A DNA stretch of 64,000 nt, taken from assembly GCA_029168955.1 (NCBI GenBank), contig JAPDOI010001548.1, positions 1 to 64,000 of the forward strand, written 5' to 3'. The position numbers and the translations under genes are program-made. Origin of the DNA: Aplectana chamaeleonis. Lineage: Eukaryota > Nematoda > Chromadorea > Rhabditida > Cosmocercidae. This document shows positions 11,828 to 22,738 of this stretch, piece by piece (within the stretch, counting starts at the first letter, position 1; every line of letters starts with the position of its first letter). The notes below the pieces were generated by a model. That model saw only the letters and a list, made by a program, of their open reading frames with translations. It was not told where the DNA came from and searched no databases.

Positions 11828-12109
11828 TACTGTGCTTATCTGGGCCGAATTCCGGTCCGCAATTACGTCTCGACACGCTTTGCGGCCGTACGCGCTCGAG
11901 TCAGTCGGGTTCCCAGCGCCAAAACCGACTCGGTGTGGCTTTTTTATACGAATTTCTCCAATTTTTCTTAGTTTCCAGTTTCTAAAATCCACCTAGTGCA
12001 GCAGATAGGCGGCTGCGGCGCTGGAAGCTCTTCTGACTCGGGAGCGTGCGGCCGCAAAGCGTGCCAAGACGCAATTGCGGACTGGAATTTGGCCCAGATA
12101 AGCACAGTA
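11828..12109. mobile_element. TA-flanked palindromic MITE, 280-bp family, copy 2
   Basis: Ends TACTGTGCTTATCTGGGCC and its complement, with the same inner landmarks as copies 1 and 3 (GTCTCGACACGCTTTGCGG and GTGCGGCCGCAAAGCGTG). Flanked by TA. Sits between the Tc1/palindrome pair and the possible last ApoL exon. Confidence 0.87.
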
Positions 12110-12265
12110 GAATCATTTCACCTCTCACAAGGCTTCCATAAACATTGTTGTTTCGAAACGGAACGGTTTTTTCCTAGCTTCGAAAGTTATGGCTTCATGA
12201 AGTGTCAGCCCAACAATGGATCTCACCTTCTATGAATATCTGAAGTGTGACGTAAATTATTTGAG

Positions 12266-12382
12266 GGCATGATCAATGGCTCACGATCAGAAGTAGCCAC
12301 GAAGTTACGCGAAGCCGCAACGGAGCTGCAGGCTAGTCGGGAGGAGATTACTCGTCATTTTCTTATGGATTACCTTCTATAG
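12266..12382 (+). CDS. Possible alternative last exon of the ApoL gene
   Basis: An open stretch after the acceptor-like ATTATTTGAG reads GMINGSRSEVATKLREAATE and continues for 38 codons to TAG. The amphipathic SRSEVATKLRE.A.EL pattern resembles the C-terminal helix of ApoL proteins. A donor GTAAAT after codon AAT at 9156-9158 in exon 8 would join it in phase 0, giving about 337 residues in place of 309. It could instead be a relic of a tandem ApoL copy. The Tc1 element, a palindromic MITE and the second 280-bp MITE lie between. Confidence 0.4.
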   Translation, partial: GMINGSRSEVATKLREAATELQASREEITRHFLMDYLL

Positions 12383-13011
12383 ATCATGTGCTTTAAAATC
12401 GGGTATATGAGCCATGAGGAGTACGTGTCTATTCAGTAAGGAATTCCTTATTTATTAACAGAAATCGCTTCTTGTATAATAGAATTTGGTGGCAGTGTTC
12501 GCATAAGAAACCGCTGTCGCAACTTGTTTTGTACATTGTGGTTGGAATCAAATACGTGTGCGTAGGGGTGGAGATTACTTGTAAAGAACGTGGTTTATCT
12601 AGGGTTTGCTCAGTGTAGCATCATGCAACATTCCTACTAAAGCATATTAGCATAGCCAATGGGACGTACAATTTGTGTCTTGTGAACGATTACCTCTGCC
12701 TAATGTGATTTTGAGATGTATTCGCGTTTAGGGCAGTGTTTTTCACAAGGGAATCAGTTTTGGTCGATGTGGTCATTTGTAAGAGAACAGATACGATTAG
12801 GTGCACTTTTGAGATTGATTTTAATTCTAAGTTTGTAGCTGCTAAAGAGAGCTGCGAGTCGACTTAACTAAGGGTTTCCTCAGGTGGGCAAAAGGGTTAG
12901 GGTAGGTTACCACCAGGCAATTTCTGGAGTGCTCAGAAAAATCTTTGGAATCTTCGGATTTGCCTCAATTTTTTTTCTAGAGTTGAGTTGTTGTCCTGAA
13001 TACGAATTCAT
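12383..13011. other. No gene or element recognised
   Basis: AT-rich sequence after the possible last ApoL exon. I see no coding exon or repeat structure here. Confidence 0.5.
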
Positions 13012-13620
13012 GGTACAATACCCGCTCTAAGTTATGTAAAAACGGGGAGCATTTGCCAAACTTGGCAAAAAGCGTCCGATGTTTGTAACTTCTTTGAACC
13101 AGGACTTTCTTGGATTCTGAAAACGCTATCATATTCACAGCTCAAATTCCCAGCTAATAATGTACTTTGTGAACCGAAGTTATCTCAAATCGCTTTGTTT
13201 TTCAATGAATTTGTTTTTTGCGGTCGTTTTTCAAAAACGTCGCGCGCGGCAAGGTGCGGCGAAACTTTGAGTAGTGCATAGGAGAGCTATCTTCACGCTT
13301 TATTAATGCGTTAGATGCAGGTGGGACAATCTTGAGAATCGTGCAGGTAGAGTTTTCCAACTCCTTCATTTAACAATTAGGGGTTTGTGCAACACAAGTC
13401 AGACTTTTCAGGAGGTTCCCAAACGTGTTTAGTAAAGGATTTTCGAAATTCTACCAGCATGAATATCAAGATTGTCCCACCTGCATCTAACGCATAAAGA
13501 AAATGTGGAGATTGCTCTTCTATTAGTCCTTGTTCAAAAAATTTACAAATATCGGACGCTTTTTTGCTAAGTTTGGCAAATGCTCCCCGTTTTTACAAAA
13601 CTTAGCGCGGATATTGTACC
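13012..13620. repeat. 609-bp foldback element
   Basis: Inverted arms begin GGTACAATACCCGCTCTAAG at 13012 and end with the near complement at 13620. A second, inner inverted pair (about 13302-13340 and 13470-13500, containing GTGGGACAATCTTGA) supports a long foldback. There is no target duplication that I can define and no coding content. Confidence 0.75.
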
Positions 13621-14096
13621 TTTCTCCATTCTCAATAGTCGCGGTTTACTGTTTGCCCTTGTGGAGGATTTCGAATGAAATCTGTAAACGTTGTGTAAAG
13701 TCGCGAGATGGACATCAATTTCGTGCTCAGGACTCCGAAAACCTCGAGAAAAATATTCGAACCAAATCCGAAAATTTTTCTGAGAACCGCCTGATATGCA
13801 ACAAGTTTCCAGGAATTTCGATAGAGTTACATGCGAATTAACGACTCTAAACATGTTACCTGCGACTTATTTTCATATCTTTAAGTTACATTTGGCCTTC
13901 AAGAAAGTAAGTATGTTGCGCGGTGCGAGTTGACTTACACGTGACAGAGTACTGACGTGTAACTTAGATGTGTTATTTTATCGCACATACAACTCAACTC
14001 GAGGCGGGCTGTTTCCAAGGGTGGCATACGACGCACTCTTGAGGCAAGACTTGAATGTCGGCTGCGTCGTCGGAACTATTACCCAAGTTTGAGATA

Positions 14097-14217
14097 TACT
14101 GTTTCATTCCATGTGCACTGTTTTCCATTATCACAGCGCGAAGTGGTGGTTTTTTCCCCGCTGCTGGTGGTAATCGAAATCGACAGGTCACTAGGGATTT
14201 ACCAGAGTATACTTCGC
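14097..14217. repeat. Dispersed palindromic repeat family H, internally deleted copy
   Basis: Carries ATTATCACAGCGCGAAGTGG and TAATCGAAATCGACAGGTCA, shared with 39765-39915 and, more distantly, with 22609-22738 and 59570-59712. The family has TCGATTATCA-type inverted ends; this copy lacks much of the core. Confidence 0.55.
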
Positions 14218-16807
14218 CTTGCATACCGCATGGTGGCTCCGCCTAGCCGCTGGCGGCCTCCGTCATGCTCGGCGAGCATGCCGCGTGTCGGTGCGCTGAC
14301 CGCGTCCCGTGTCGGTGTCAGGTAACATGCAGCAACTATGCAAGTTACTCGCAATGTTGTGTATTATGAGCGCAACTTACATGATACTTTAATCAAAAAT
14401 CTCATCAAGTTACGCGTAACATCGGTTCAAGTTACTTGTCAACTCAGAGTAAGTTGTGTGAAGCCATCATGCAACTTGTGCTAACGTATCAGGTAACTTG
14501 TTCAGAAATTACTGTGTAATTTTCCTGACCCAACTGAGAAAACCGTTTCGTGACTCGACTTTGAGCTTTCTTCAGCAGGTGCGAACTTAGGTTTGGGAAC
14601 ACTCGGAAGTACTCCAAATTAGAGTGTGTTTAGACGCATACAGCCAGATCGTCTGTTACTGGTTCAGTCGTAAATGAGGTGCTTCTTATCCGACGTCCAC
14701 AATTTGCAGCTGCATCCGCCACGTGTCGTAGGCTACCCAAGTTTTTTTTCCTTAGCTAAAAGCTACTTATGACGGATTCCGCTGTCATGCGACATGTGGC
14801 GGGCGCTACTCAACTGTGAGGGTTGTTTGAGACGGGCCTCTTGAAGGACTCGTACCTCCTGCGACGGACGACGCGACACAGGTTGATCATCCATTTTAAC
14901 CGACAATCGATATTCCTGGTACGAACCGTCGGTTAGGCTGTCGCGGGAAGTATGGACCCGGCCTTAAAGGGACGTTGCCACTGGAAAAGCGAGCCATGAA
15001 TGTGTATGTACTTGTAGAGAATTGTGCGTCGGATTGTTAGTCATCAGTGGTACATAATCCGGTTTTATTCCGATTCCTTGTCAATTAGTATAATAATTGT
15101 CGCTTTCCGGTGTTAGCTATTTACTTTATGATTTTGTGCGCGAAGTAATACTAATAAATGTTTGGTATGGTATTTTGGTCATGGTTCGCATTCTTCGGAT
15201 GTTGCCGAATGTGAGAATGAGGTAATTTTAATGTTTTTCTCTTCCCCAGGCGGAGCCGCATTGTATCTATGCTCACACACTGTTAGGTTCGATTCGGCCT
15301 TAGTATGCTCAAGGACGCAGTCCAACCCCGAACTCGATTTTTCGTTTTTTTCGCTTATCTTAAAGAAATAATAATGCTGATCACAATGGTGTCTTTAGCG
15401 TTCAAAGGACCGCGTGTCCACACTGCGCACCCACGGCATACAACATTCAATATTTTTTAAAGTTTCGGGAGATCGGGTCCCTATTGAACATCATTAGGTG
15501 CTTTATAATGTAACCTATTTACATTCACAGTGGTCAAGCATTTTGAGGTTTCCTTGTAATTTTACCAGCATCTTCGGAAATGACTTTTTTCGAATTTTCG
15601 AGCTTCTTTGTTCGAAAACAAGTTCTCCCAGACTGGTGAGAGGGGTATGATTGATGCTAATCACAAATCTGGTGTCGTCTTAATGGTTTTCGAGAAGAAG
15701 AGCTCCAACTAATCGAGATAACTGTAGTAGGTCAATGTTCAAAAATTTGCCGCCCTGAAACCGAGGGTTATCCGATTTTCTGCGCGCGGATCTGTTGTTT
15801 ATTTTTCAAATTTCAATGAAATTACCGCGGCAATCTAGCCAATGATCAACATTATTTCAAATTTCAGTGTGGAGGGTAACGTGGCGGAATGGGGCTGAAA
15901 GCCTGCCGTTGGTTCAGTGCTGAAGAATTTGCTGAACCTTCGCTACGGGGTACATTTGCAGGTGCTAAACAATGAATGGTGTTGGTCCTACAGTTTTCAT
16001 TAAAATCGCTATCGTTTGCCGTTTGTTATGTGTTGGTAAACGTCTTAGGTTTTGTTGCGACTTCGCCCAGGTGGTCATTTAGGTGGGGCTGGGGTATTGA
16101 TACCAAATCTGACTCCCATTTCCAAAATTCTCATGGCATTTTCGTCGGTTACAACGGACAACTTTTCAGTTGAAAGTCTCTGAGACCGTCGAAAATTCGC
16201 TATGAGGTCGCTTCGCTTCGCGGATGATTCGCTACATCATGTATCCGAAGTCCGTCCATTTCTCAAAATTCTAATATTTTAGGTTGGTTTCGCACGGTAT
16301 AGCCCTAACCATCTGCTGTCACCTACAGAAAATTCCAGAAGTCAAGAGAAAAACGTTGAATGCGTGGCTAACACGCCCGAAAATTTGCGAGAAGTCGTGT
16401 TTCAAAGCACCTTGTAACCTGTAAAGTTTAAATGACTTCCCAATTTGAAACTCACCACGTCCGTAAGAAAGTGAATGATTGTGGCTCCATCATGGCCTTT
16501 CTCATATTGTACTCGAGGGTGGAGTGAAAAAAGAAACAATGGATGTGTACCATCTAAGATAGCCTGCTCCAATCGAAACGGTTCCCTGCGGACCGAGTGT
16601 CCACATGTGGGATGAGAGACGCTGACCGGTAGCTCCCCTAGCGAGACGGCTATGTCGATTTTCCCGGACGCAGATCAACAACCGTCAAGCGACCAACACG
16701 AGAGTACATGTTGAAGGATTAGTGCAAACCCGCGCTGTATACGGGACGCGTGGGGGTTAGGTGGTCGGCCGATTCATGGTCGTCAAAGGGCAATGCAAGG
16801 TCTTGCT
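14218..16807. other. No gene seen; one repeat fragment
   Basis: No exon with convincing coding character on either strand. Bases about 15313-15410 match the left end of the TTAAAGGCACAGTCC repeat family (compare 34693-34790). The rest is unrecognised. Confidence 0.5.
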
Positions 16808-16869
16808 TTTGCACAGATGGCCCAATAAGGAAGGAAGGCCTGGGGGCCTTATTGGGCCATCTGTGCAAA
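16808..16869. repeat. Perfect 23-bp stem hairpin
   Basis: Arm 16808-16830 and arm 16847-16869 are exact reverse complements, separated by a 16-nt purine-rich loop. The size fits a small RNA precursor, but perfect pairing is equally expected from a short inverted duplication or MITE. No neighbouring gene helps decide. Confidence 0.7.
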
Positions 16870-17209
16870 GCCCCCAGGCAAATTTTGTAGGAAACAGACC
16901 TTTCGGCTTGTTTCTTAACAGCTTTCGCGATCCATCATAAAGCATCACGAAAAACCGACGGCCTACAATAGCGTGAAGCTGCGCTCACGACCAAAATTTG
17001 GTAGAGGTCGGCGTCCGAGAAGGTTCTGTGGCCGGTGAGCGCCCGTCTTCCAGGCCAGACGTCGCTGTGGGAGCATCCGAGCTCCGCATCGGCGGCGTCC
17101 GAGTACCACCGACTGTCTGAGCACATGTCACCCATGGAAATGATTAGCGTGGAGCGCACCGGTCGGCTGTGGAAATTCGCCGTGGAGCAGGCGGTCTCTT
17201 AAGTGCTAG

Positions 17210-17502
17210 AACTGCTCAGAACTCACAAGGAACGAAGTTATGGCCGTTCAGACAACAATATAAAGTCAGAACAAAAGCAAAGGGAAGAACATAGATTTTT
17301 GAAGAAATCAATCGCGCTCCTCTCTCCTATTGAGATTGTAAGCATGTCGTGGACGTCACCCATTTTTTCTTCCATGGGGGCGTGGTCGACTTTTTCCTCG
17401 TTTATTTGAGCAAATTGAGATTTCGCGCTTGGCGGTATCGCTATACACGGCGATTGGACCATAATATAAAAAATTACCTTTGAGGTCGGACTCTGTCTTT
17501 AA
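17210..17502. repeat. TTAAAGGCACAGTCC repeat family, right-hand part
   Basis: Matches about 34785-35169: AAGAACATAGATTTT, CGTGGTCGACTTTTTCC, ATTTGAGCAAATTGAGATTTC, ending near GGTCGGACTCTGTCTTTAAA. The left terminus is absent or too diverged. Confidence 0.65.
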
Positions 17503-17550
17503 AAGCAGCGTTCTCGATAAAATCGGTTGTTGTGCTATCCCCATGGAATG

Positions 17551-17896
17551 GTAGATCTGGCCATCACAAAAATGAAAATAAGTAAAAACTGGAGAAAAAA
17601 ACGCTTAGGAACAAGTCATTGCTTGGTGTCCTACCGCCCCCAATTATCGAGATTTGTGTAAAAGCCTGTTTTTCAACTTTTATTTTGCTTCTAAAGTAAT
17701 TTCTAAACATTTCTGGAGACTACTGATTACTTTAACAGCAAAATAAAAGGCGGATAAGCAAGCATTAGAGGAAATCGCGTTAATTAGGGGGCCGACCGAC
17801 ACCTGTAATTAGCCGTAATACCTTGTTTTTAAGCTTTTTTTCCAGCGATATTCTGGATTTTCATCCTATTTTTACTTTTGTGATGGCCAAATCTAC
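17551..17896. mobile_element. Palindromic MITE, GTAGATTTGGCCATCACAAAA family, copy 1
   Basis: The outer ends GTAGATCTGGCCATCACAAA and TTTGTGATGGCCAAATCTAC are inverted repeats; inner arms (AACAAGTCATTGCTTGGTGT and its partner) continue the palindrome. A related, right-truncated copy lies at 62101-62395. Confidence 0.7.
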
Positions 17897-20775
17897 AGTG
17901 TCCTGAAAAGAGCTCGAAAGTCGTTTTTATCGCGAACCCTGTCTTCAAGGATCACTTGTTCGATTCAAAACTCTTATGTACTGCAATTGGGCAAAACTTT
18001 TGCCGCACCCATGTCTTTATCGTATGAGCACGTCACCCAGTAACAGAAGCTCCTGCAACTGATAGGCAAAACTTTTGTCACACCTACGTCGTTATCGCGG
18101 TAGCTTGTGTTCCTACTACTGTACATGAAAGCTTGCCCCGAAACGGTCGTAGCGTTTGTGGTTCTTTCGATATGAGGAGTCTACCATAACTGGGATACCC
18201 TACGTGTCACAGTCCGCTGTAGGGAGGTCACAGTCCGCAGTAGGGAGGGTAACTCCTCTGCAGTCGCAAACATCATCATCGCTACGATGAGGAGGCTTTC
18301 CTCGCTGCGGAGCATGGGCGAGATCCACTCAGCTGCCAAATATTATCCGTAGTGACTCGGGGACACTTTCCAGGGTCGGTCCCAAGGGTACAAGTGGGCT
18401 CTATATGAGATGGGGCACCTTATACATGCGCTGCTCGGCCGAGAAGCACTTTATCAATTGTAGAACATTAGAACGATGTGTCTAATGGGGAGCATTGTGG
18501 CGCTGTTCTCGTCCGAACCACCTTGTAGTCGTTATGAAAGCATAGCTAACGTTCTCATTTGTCCTACTGGACGAGCACATGGCAGTATGGCCGTCCAAGG
18601 CACTTTACGGTCGAGTTGAAAGCGTACTGCCGTTGTATCGGACCCAGCGCTGCATGACTTGAGAATATACGCCGTCTGAAGATTTCCTCAACCGGTATTT
18701 TTATGAGTTCAGTTATAGCCATTCTCCCTCATTCTGAGCCGGTCGAAGCAAAGCTTATTGGGTTTATCTCGTCAGAATCTCCTTATCGCTGTAATATTTC
18801 ACCATGACCAAACGCCGCAGCTTACTCCGCCCGGGCTCATCCGACCCAGATAGGCTTTACCCACATTGTGCAGTGCGGGATTGGAGGAGTGCTTGCTGGG
18901 CAGTACACCGTGAGATCTTCGCTCGTGGTCTTCTTAAAAAAGCCTTCTTGATCTGGCCTTTCCTGAGTGTCAAGGACACAAAATCGTACAGGAAATGACG
19001 CTGTTTGCGATGGTTTCTAGGCCCAGTTTACAGAGGAGGAGCTGAAGCGATTTCGACGCAATGCGAGCGACGGAAATCTGCCACGTTTACTCCGTTGTTT
19101 GAGCGCGTTTATGCTTAGCTTCCAAGAGTTTCATGACATTCAGGGTTCTTAGGCCTCCTCATTCCTTTTGTTTTGAATGAGCTTGCTTTGCCCATATTTT
19201 TATTCTAGTCAGTCAGAGCAAGTCTAGGCAACAGAAAATAAATGAGGAGAGAAACCTGCCAAATTCCATATGTCATGTATCTATTTCTCGGAAACGAGCT
19301 CTCACGTTGGCGTGAACACGGCTTCGCGTCGTCTATCTCTGGCAATTGAGGGCGTCGACGCGCCAGAAATTTGGGTGCATTGATTATAGCGCGCGCCTAC
19401 CCCACTCCGATTTTCTGGCCAAAGCTCGAATCGGGCGACGCGCGGGGGCAAAAATAGTGGCGTCGCGTTGGTTGTGCAGTTTGTTCCTGCACACAATGTT
19501 TTTAACAACACAGCAAAAAAAGCCTTCTGAACAGTTGCTGTTCCACACAATCTCTACACCGTCGCATTGGATATTGTATTCATTTATCTTCTGTTTTCCC
19601 CTCATACTATCGTCTGTGATTTCCTGCGGTTTCTATCCTATACAGTATTGCTTGATTTAGGGTATTCGGCGTGCTCTTCACAGATGCATTCAGATTCATC
19701 GCTCTGTCTACAGAACAGTTCTAATTCTATTCGGAGGTTAAGCTTAGAGTTTTATTTTGAAAAACATATGCAAAACAGAAAGACAAAAAATAGTGCACTC
19801 AATATGTTCAACGATCCTTCACTGACCCTACCTTGATGCGATGTGTCGCTGTATTACCAGTGGGTAATCCTGTCACCCTTTGCCAATGGGAACGATGCCT
19901 CCACACATAGAGCTAAAACTACCCCAACAAGAATTGCTTCATCCACCTTATCCACCGTCATATCCTTTTCTAGCCTAATTTAAACCAGAACTGGTCTGAA
20001 CATGCCACAAAATTTCAAACTTTAGCACCTCATGGGAAGGAGAAACACTGTAAAGCACGCTAAATTCAAGTAACAATATCAGTCGTGTGTTTTAACTCAA
20101 CTTTACTACTTTCAGTAGGTGATGTGCCTGTAATTTTCAAAGCTATGAATCTAAGAGTAAGATGTGGTCATTTCCCTACAGCGAAACGGGGACGCTCGAT
20201 AACTTTGTAGCACGTACGTAATAATTTTATGAACTTTTTGAGCAACACATTACCAATGTCGAATTTCTTCTGTTCTTCAAATACATACCCGTATCAAAAA
20301 AAAAACATTTTTAGGCAATATGTGAGCTCGTACACGCAGGAAGTCAAAAAACGTTTTTTGATGGGCTACTCCTTATGTAAGTGCTGATTTTGCTTTGTGA
20401 TGTCTTGTCTATAGTGTTCACTTTCACGTTGGTTAACTTTCAATTTACTTACAGTACTGGGAGCGATTGTACCACAAACACAAAGATGGCCAAGCCCTGC
20501 CCAGCTTCTGGTGGATTGTAAGTGAAGCAAATACTCACGACATCGGCGTTTCCATTTTTATTCTTATCAAATACGTGTTCAATCACTCAGGTAATGGTGT
20601 GATTGTTTTTGTATTTTTTCCATTTGTCGCCATTCCTTCCTCCGTTTCCATGACACGCGATTCCTATTTTTTTACTGTGAACCGTGATTCTGTTAATTAA
20701 AATGCTGCTTGCTAATATTCCCATAGAAGCTCATTGTGACATCCATTCCCTATTCATTAATTCTGATGAATGTAA
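17897..20775. other. No gene or element recognised
   Basis: Nearly 3 kb with no exon I can defend. A 22-bp unit (GTCACAGTCCGC.GTAGGGAG) is tandemly duplicated near 18207-18250. A 24-bp word CTCTGGCAATTGAGGGCGTC at about 19339 recurs inverted at about 23392, suggesting a small dispersed repeat. Confidence 0.5.
20762..20775. repeat. Target-site duplication, left, of the Penelope-like element
   Basis: TCTGATGAATGTAA, exactly repeated at 22560-22573 on the other side of the element. Confidence 0.8.
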
Positions 20776-22559
20776 TTTTGTGATTCTTTGCCGTGCAGGT
20801 TTGATAAACGGTGAAACTGGTTTATTAGTGGCCTGACGTTTCGAACAAATCGTCGTTTTCGAAGGCCTGAAAGTGCTAAAAACTTTAACACAGGACAGCT
20901 TCTGGACCGCCTGCGCTGTTTAAGGGATCAACAGAACTGTGTTATCGAATCTTTCGATGTAAACGCGCTCTACACAAACGTGGATAATGGAGACGCGCTC
21001 CAGGCTCTATCTGGAATGCTGGACGAGCACACAGACATCGCGACGTTTGGCTTGAGTAAGGGCCACATCTTGACGCTAGTGAAGGAGTGCCTGAATTGCA
21101 ATATTTTCAAGTGGAATGGAACCTACTATGCTCAGGTCAGAGGGCTCGCAATGGGACAACGACTGGCACCTGTTTTGGCGGTGTGCTTCATGAGCAAAGT
21201 AGAAGAGCCAGTGCTATCCCGGCAACCTATCCTGTACTGTAGGTACATCGAAGATTGCTGCGTGGTCACGTCAACTCAAGACTGAAATGGATGAGCTGTT
21301 TTGATATTCTCAATCAACGATCGCAGCACATACGCTTCACCAGAGAAGCCCTCACGACGGATGGCTTCCTTTCCTGAATACGCAAATAAGTGTGACTGCT
21401 GGTGCATACAGAGTGAAATGGTATCGCAAGGAAACACTCCAAGAACATCGTCATTCACGCAACATCTGCGCACCCTGGAGCCGTGAAATGCGCCGTGATT
21501 CGGAACATGTTCAGAACTGCCAATCAAGTCTGTACGGGAGACGAAGAGCGAGAAGAGTCGCGCAGACTGGCTGGTGCTATTACTCGTCTGAATGGATATA
21601 CTGCGCAGCGACGGGACCGTGGCAGAAGAGTGAGGCTCCCGAATCGAATTGACAACAAAGTGCCTCTGCAGCTACCGTTCTTTTCCGACAGAGTGAGTGC
21701 AGCTATACGGCAATGTATTGCGCGTGCGGACCTCAGCGATGATGTGGCTCTCATAAACATCCCTCGGGATAACATAAAGAGGCAACTTGAACGCAACCGG
21801 CTCCTCCACCGCACTTGCGACACGGAAGAATTGCACAGTATGTCCAAACGGAGCAGAATGCGATTGCTTATTGCTCGGGGTCAGCTGCCAGCTTCAGTGC
21901 ACGTCCTGCTGCGAGAGCTACATAGTGGAAACGGGAAGAATGCTGAACATTCGTGTCAAGGAGCTCCTAGCAGGAAAGCGGTGCAAGAATACATTAACTC
22001 CTTGGAAAACACAGGCAAGAAGAGCATGGTGGAGTTGATTTTGACATCAAATGCACGATTCTAAGTCGTGAGGAGGATATTGGAGCGAGGAAAGCACTGG
22101 AGGCCTTCTATATCATGTCCCGCTCCCCAGACTCAATAATAGAAATGAGTGCATTTCCATTACTAGTGACTTCCTACCATTCATACCGCTGTGCCAGCTA
22201 TAGCACGATCAGCCGTGTATGACCAGGCGGGTTCACTTGTCTCCTGGCTTGCGGTCTATCTGGTCGATACGGGAGCTCGTCGTTGGTGGAACTGGCGTGG
22301 GTGGGTTTCTGTGCTGATTTCGGTGGCTTACTCAAGTTTTTGGGGCTTGTTGAACTTGTCGTAGAGGGAGAAGCGCTTGATGGAGCAACTCACAGGTCAC
22401 TAAAGTTTTTAGCACTTTCAGGCCTTCGAAAACGACGATTTGTTCGAAACGTCAGGCCACTAATAAACCAGTTTCACCGTTTATCAAACCTGCACGGCAA
22501 AGAATCACAAAAGTACGTTCAACTCATGCCCAGGTTTCAAGACAGCCAAACATGGAATC
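20776..22559 (+). mobile_element. Penelope-like retroelement, 5'-truncated, with inverted 112-bp flanks
   Basis: Bases 20776-20887 and 22401-22512 are exact reverse complements over 112 bp. A 14-bp target duplication (20762-20775, 22560-22573) encloses the element. Between the arms a plus-strand reading encodes the distal part of a Penelope RT followed by a GIY-YIG nuclease domain. Terminal repeats in inverted orientation and 5' truncation are documented for Penelope-like elements (pLTRs). Nematodes carry the Nematis clade of these elements; clade assignment here is inference. Confidence 0.88.
20888..22190 (+). pseudogene. Penelope-like reverse transcriptase with GIY-YIG domain, frameshifted
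   Basis: Coding starts right at the inverted repeat, in mid-RT. The order is SFDVNALYTNV (RT motif A region), GLAMGQRLAPVLA (motif B), CRYIEDCCVVTS (motif C), then after frameshifts LNTQISV, KWYRKE and KCAVIRNMFRTANQVC. The Cys-rich NCTVCPNGAECDC leads to SYIVETGRMLNIRVKEL (about 21919-21970), the YIG half of a GIY-YIG nuclease. Beyond it, DIKCTILSREEDIGARKALE and NRNECISITSDFLPFIPLC are typical Penelope C-terminal text. The RT catalytic pair is ED where DD is expected. Frameshifts near 21275, 21370, 21480 and 21830 make it inactive. Confidence 0.87.
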
Positions 22560-22608
22560 TCTGATGAATGTAACTATATTGAGACCTAAGTAGGTATATA
22601 AGTGATTT

Positions 22609-22738
22609 CTGGTGAGCCTTCGATTTCGATTGTCATCATCAGCGGAGCGGTGGGCCTCGGTGAACTATAACTGGTGGTAAATTTGCTTTGATGAAGGAGC
22701 GATCGTTCGCAGCTGGTGATGAGCGACATCGAGAGTCC
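22609..22738. repeat. Dispersed palindromic repeat family H, copy 2
   Basis: Contains TTTCGATTGTCATCATCAGC, GCCTCGGTGAACTATAACTGG and a right arm GGTGATGAGCGACATCGAGA, aligning with 39765-39915 (reverse) and 59570-59712. Confidence 0.55.

Noticed and set aside
20762..20768. CTGATGA as the core of a hammerhead ribozyme beside the Penelope-like element
   Set aside because: It belongs to the 14-bp target duplication, present on both sides, so it is host sequence; any ribozyme would have to lie inside the element.
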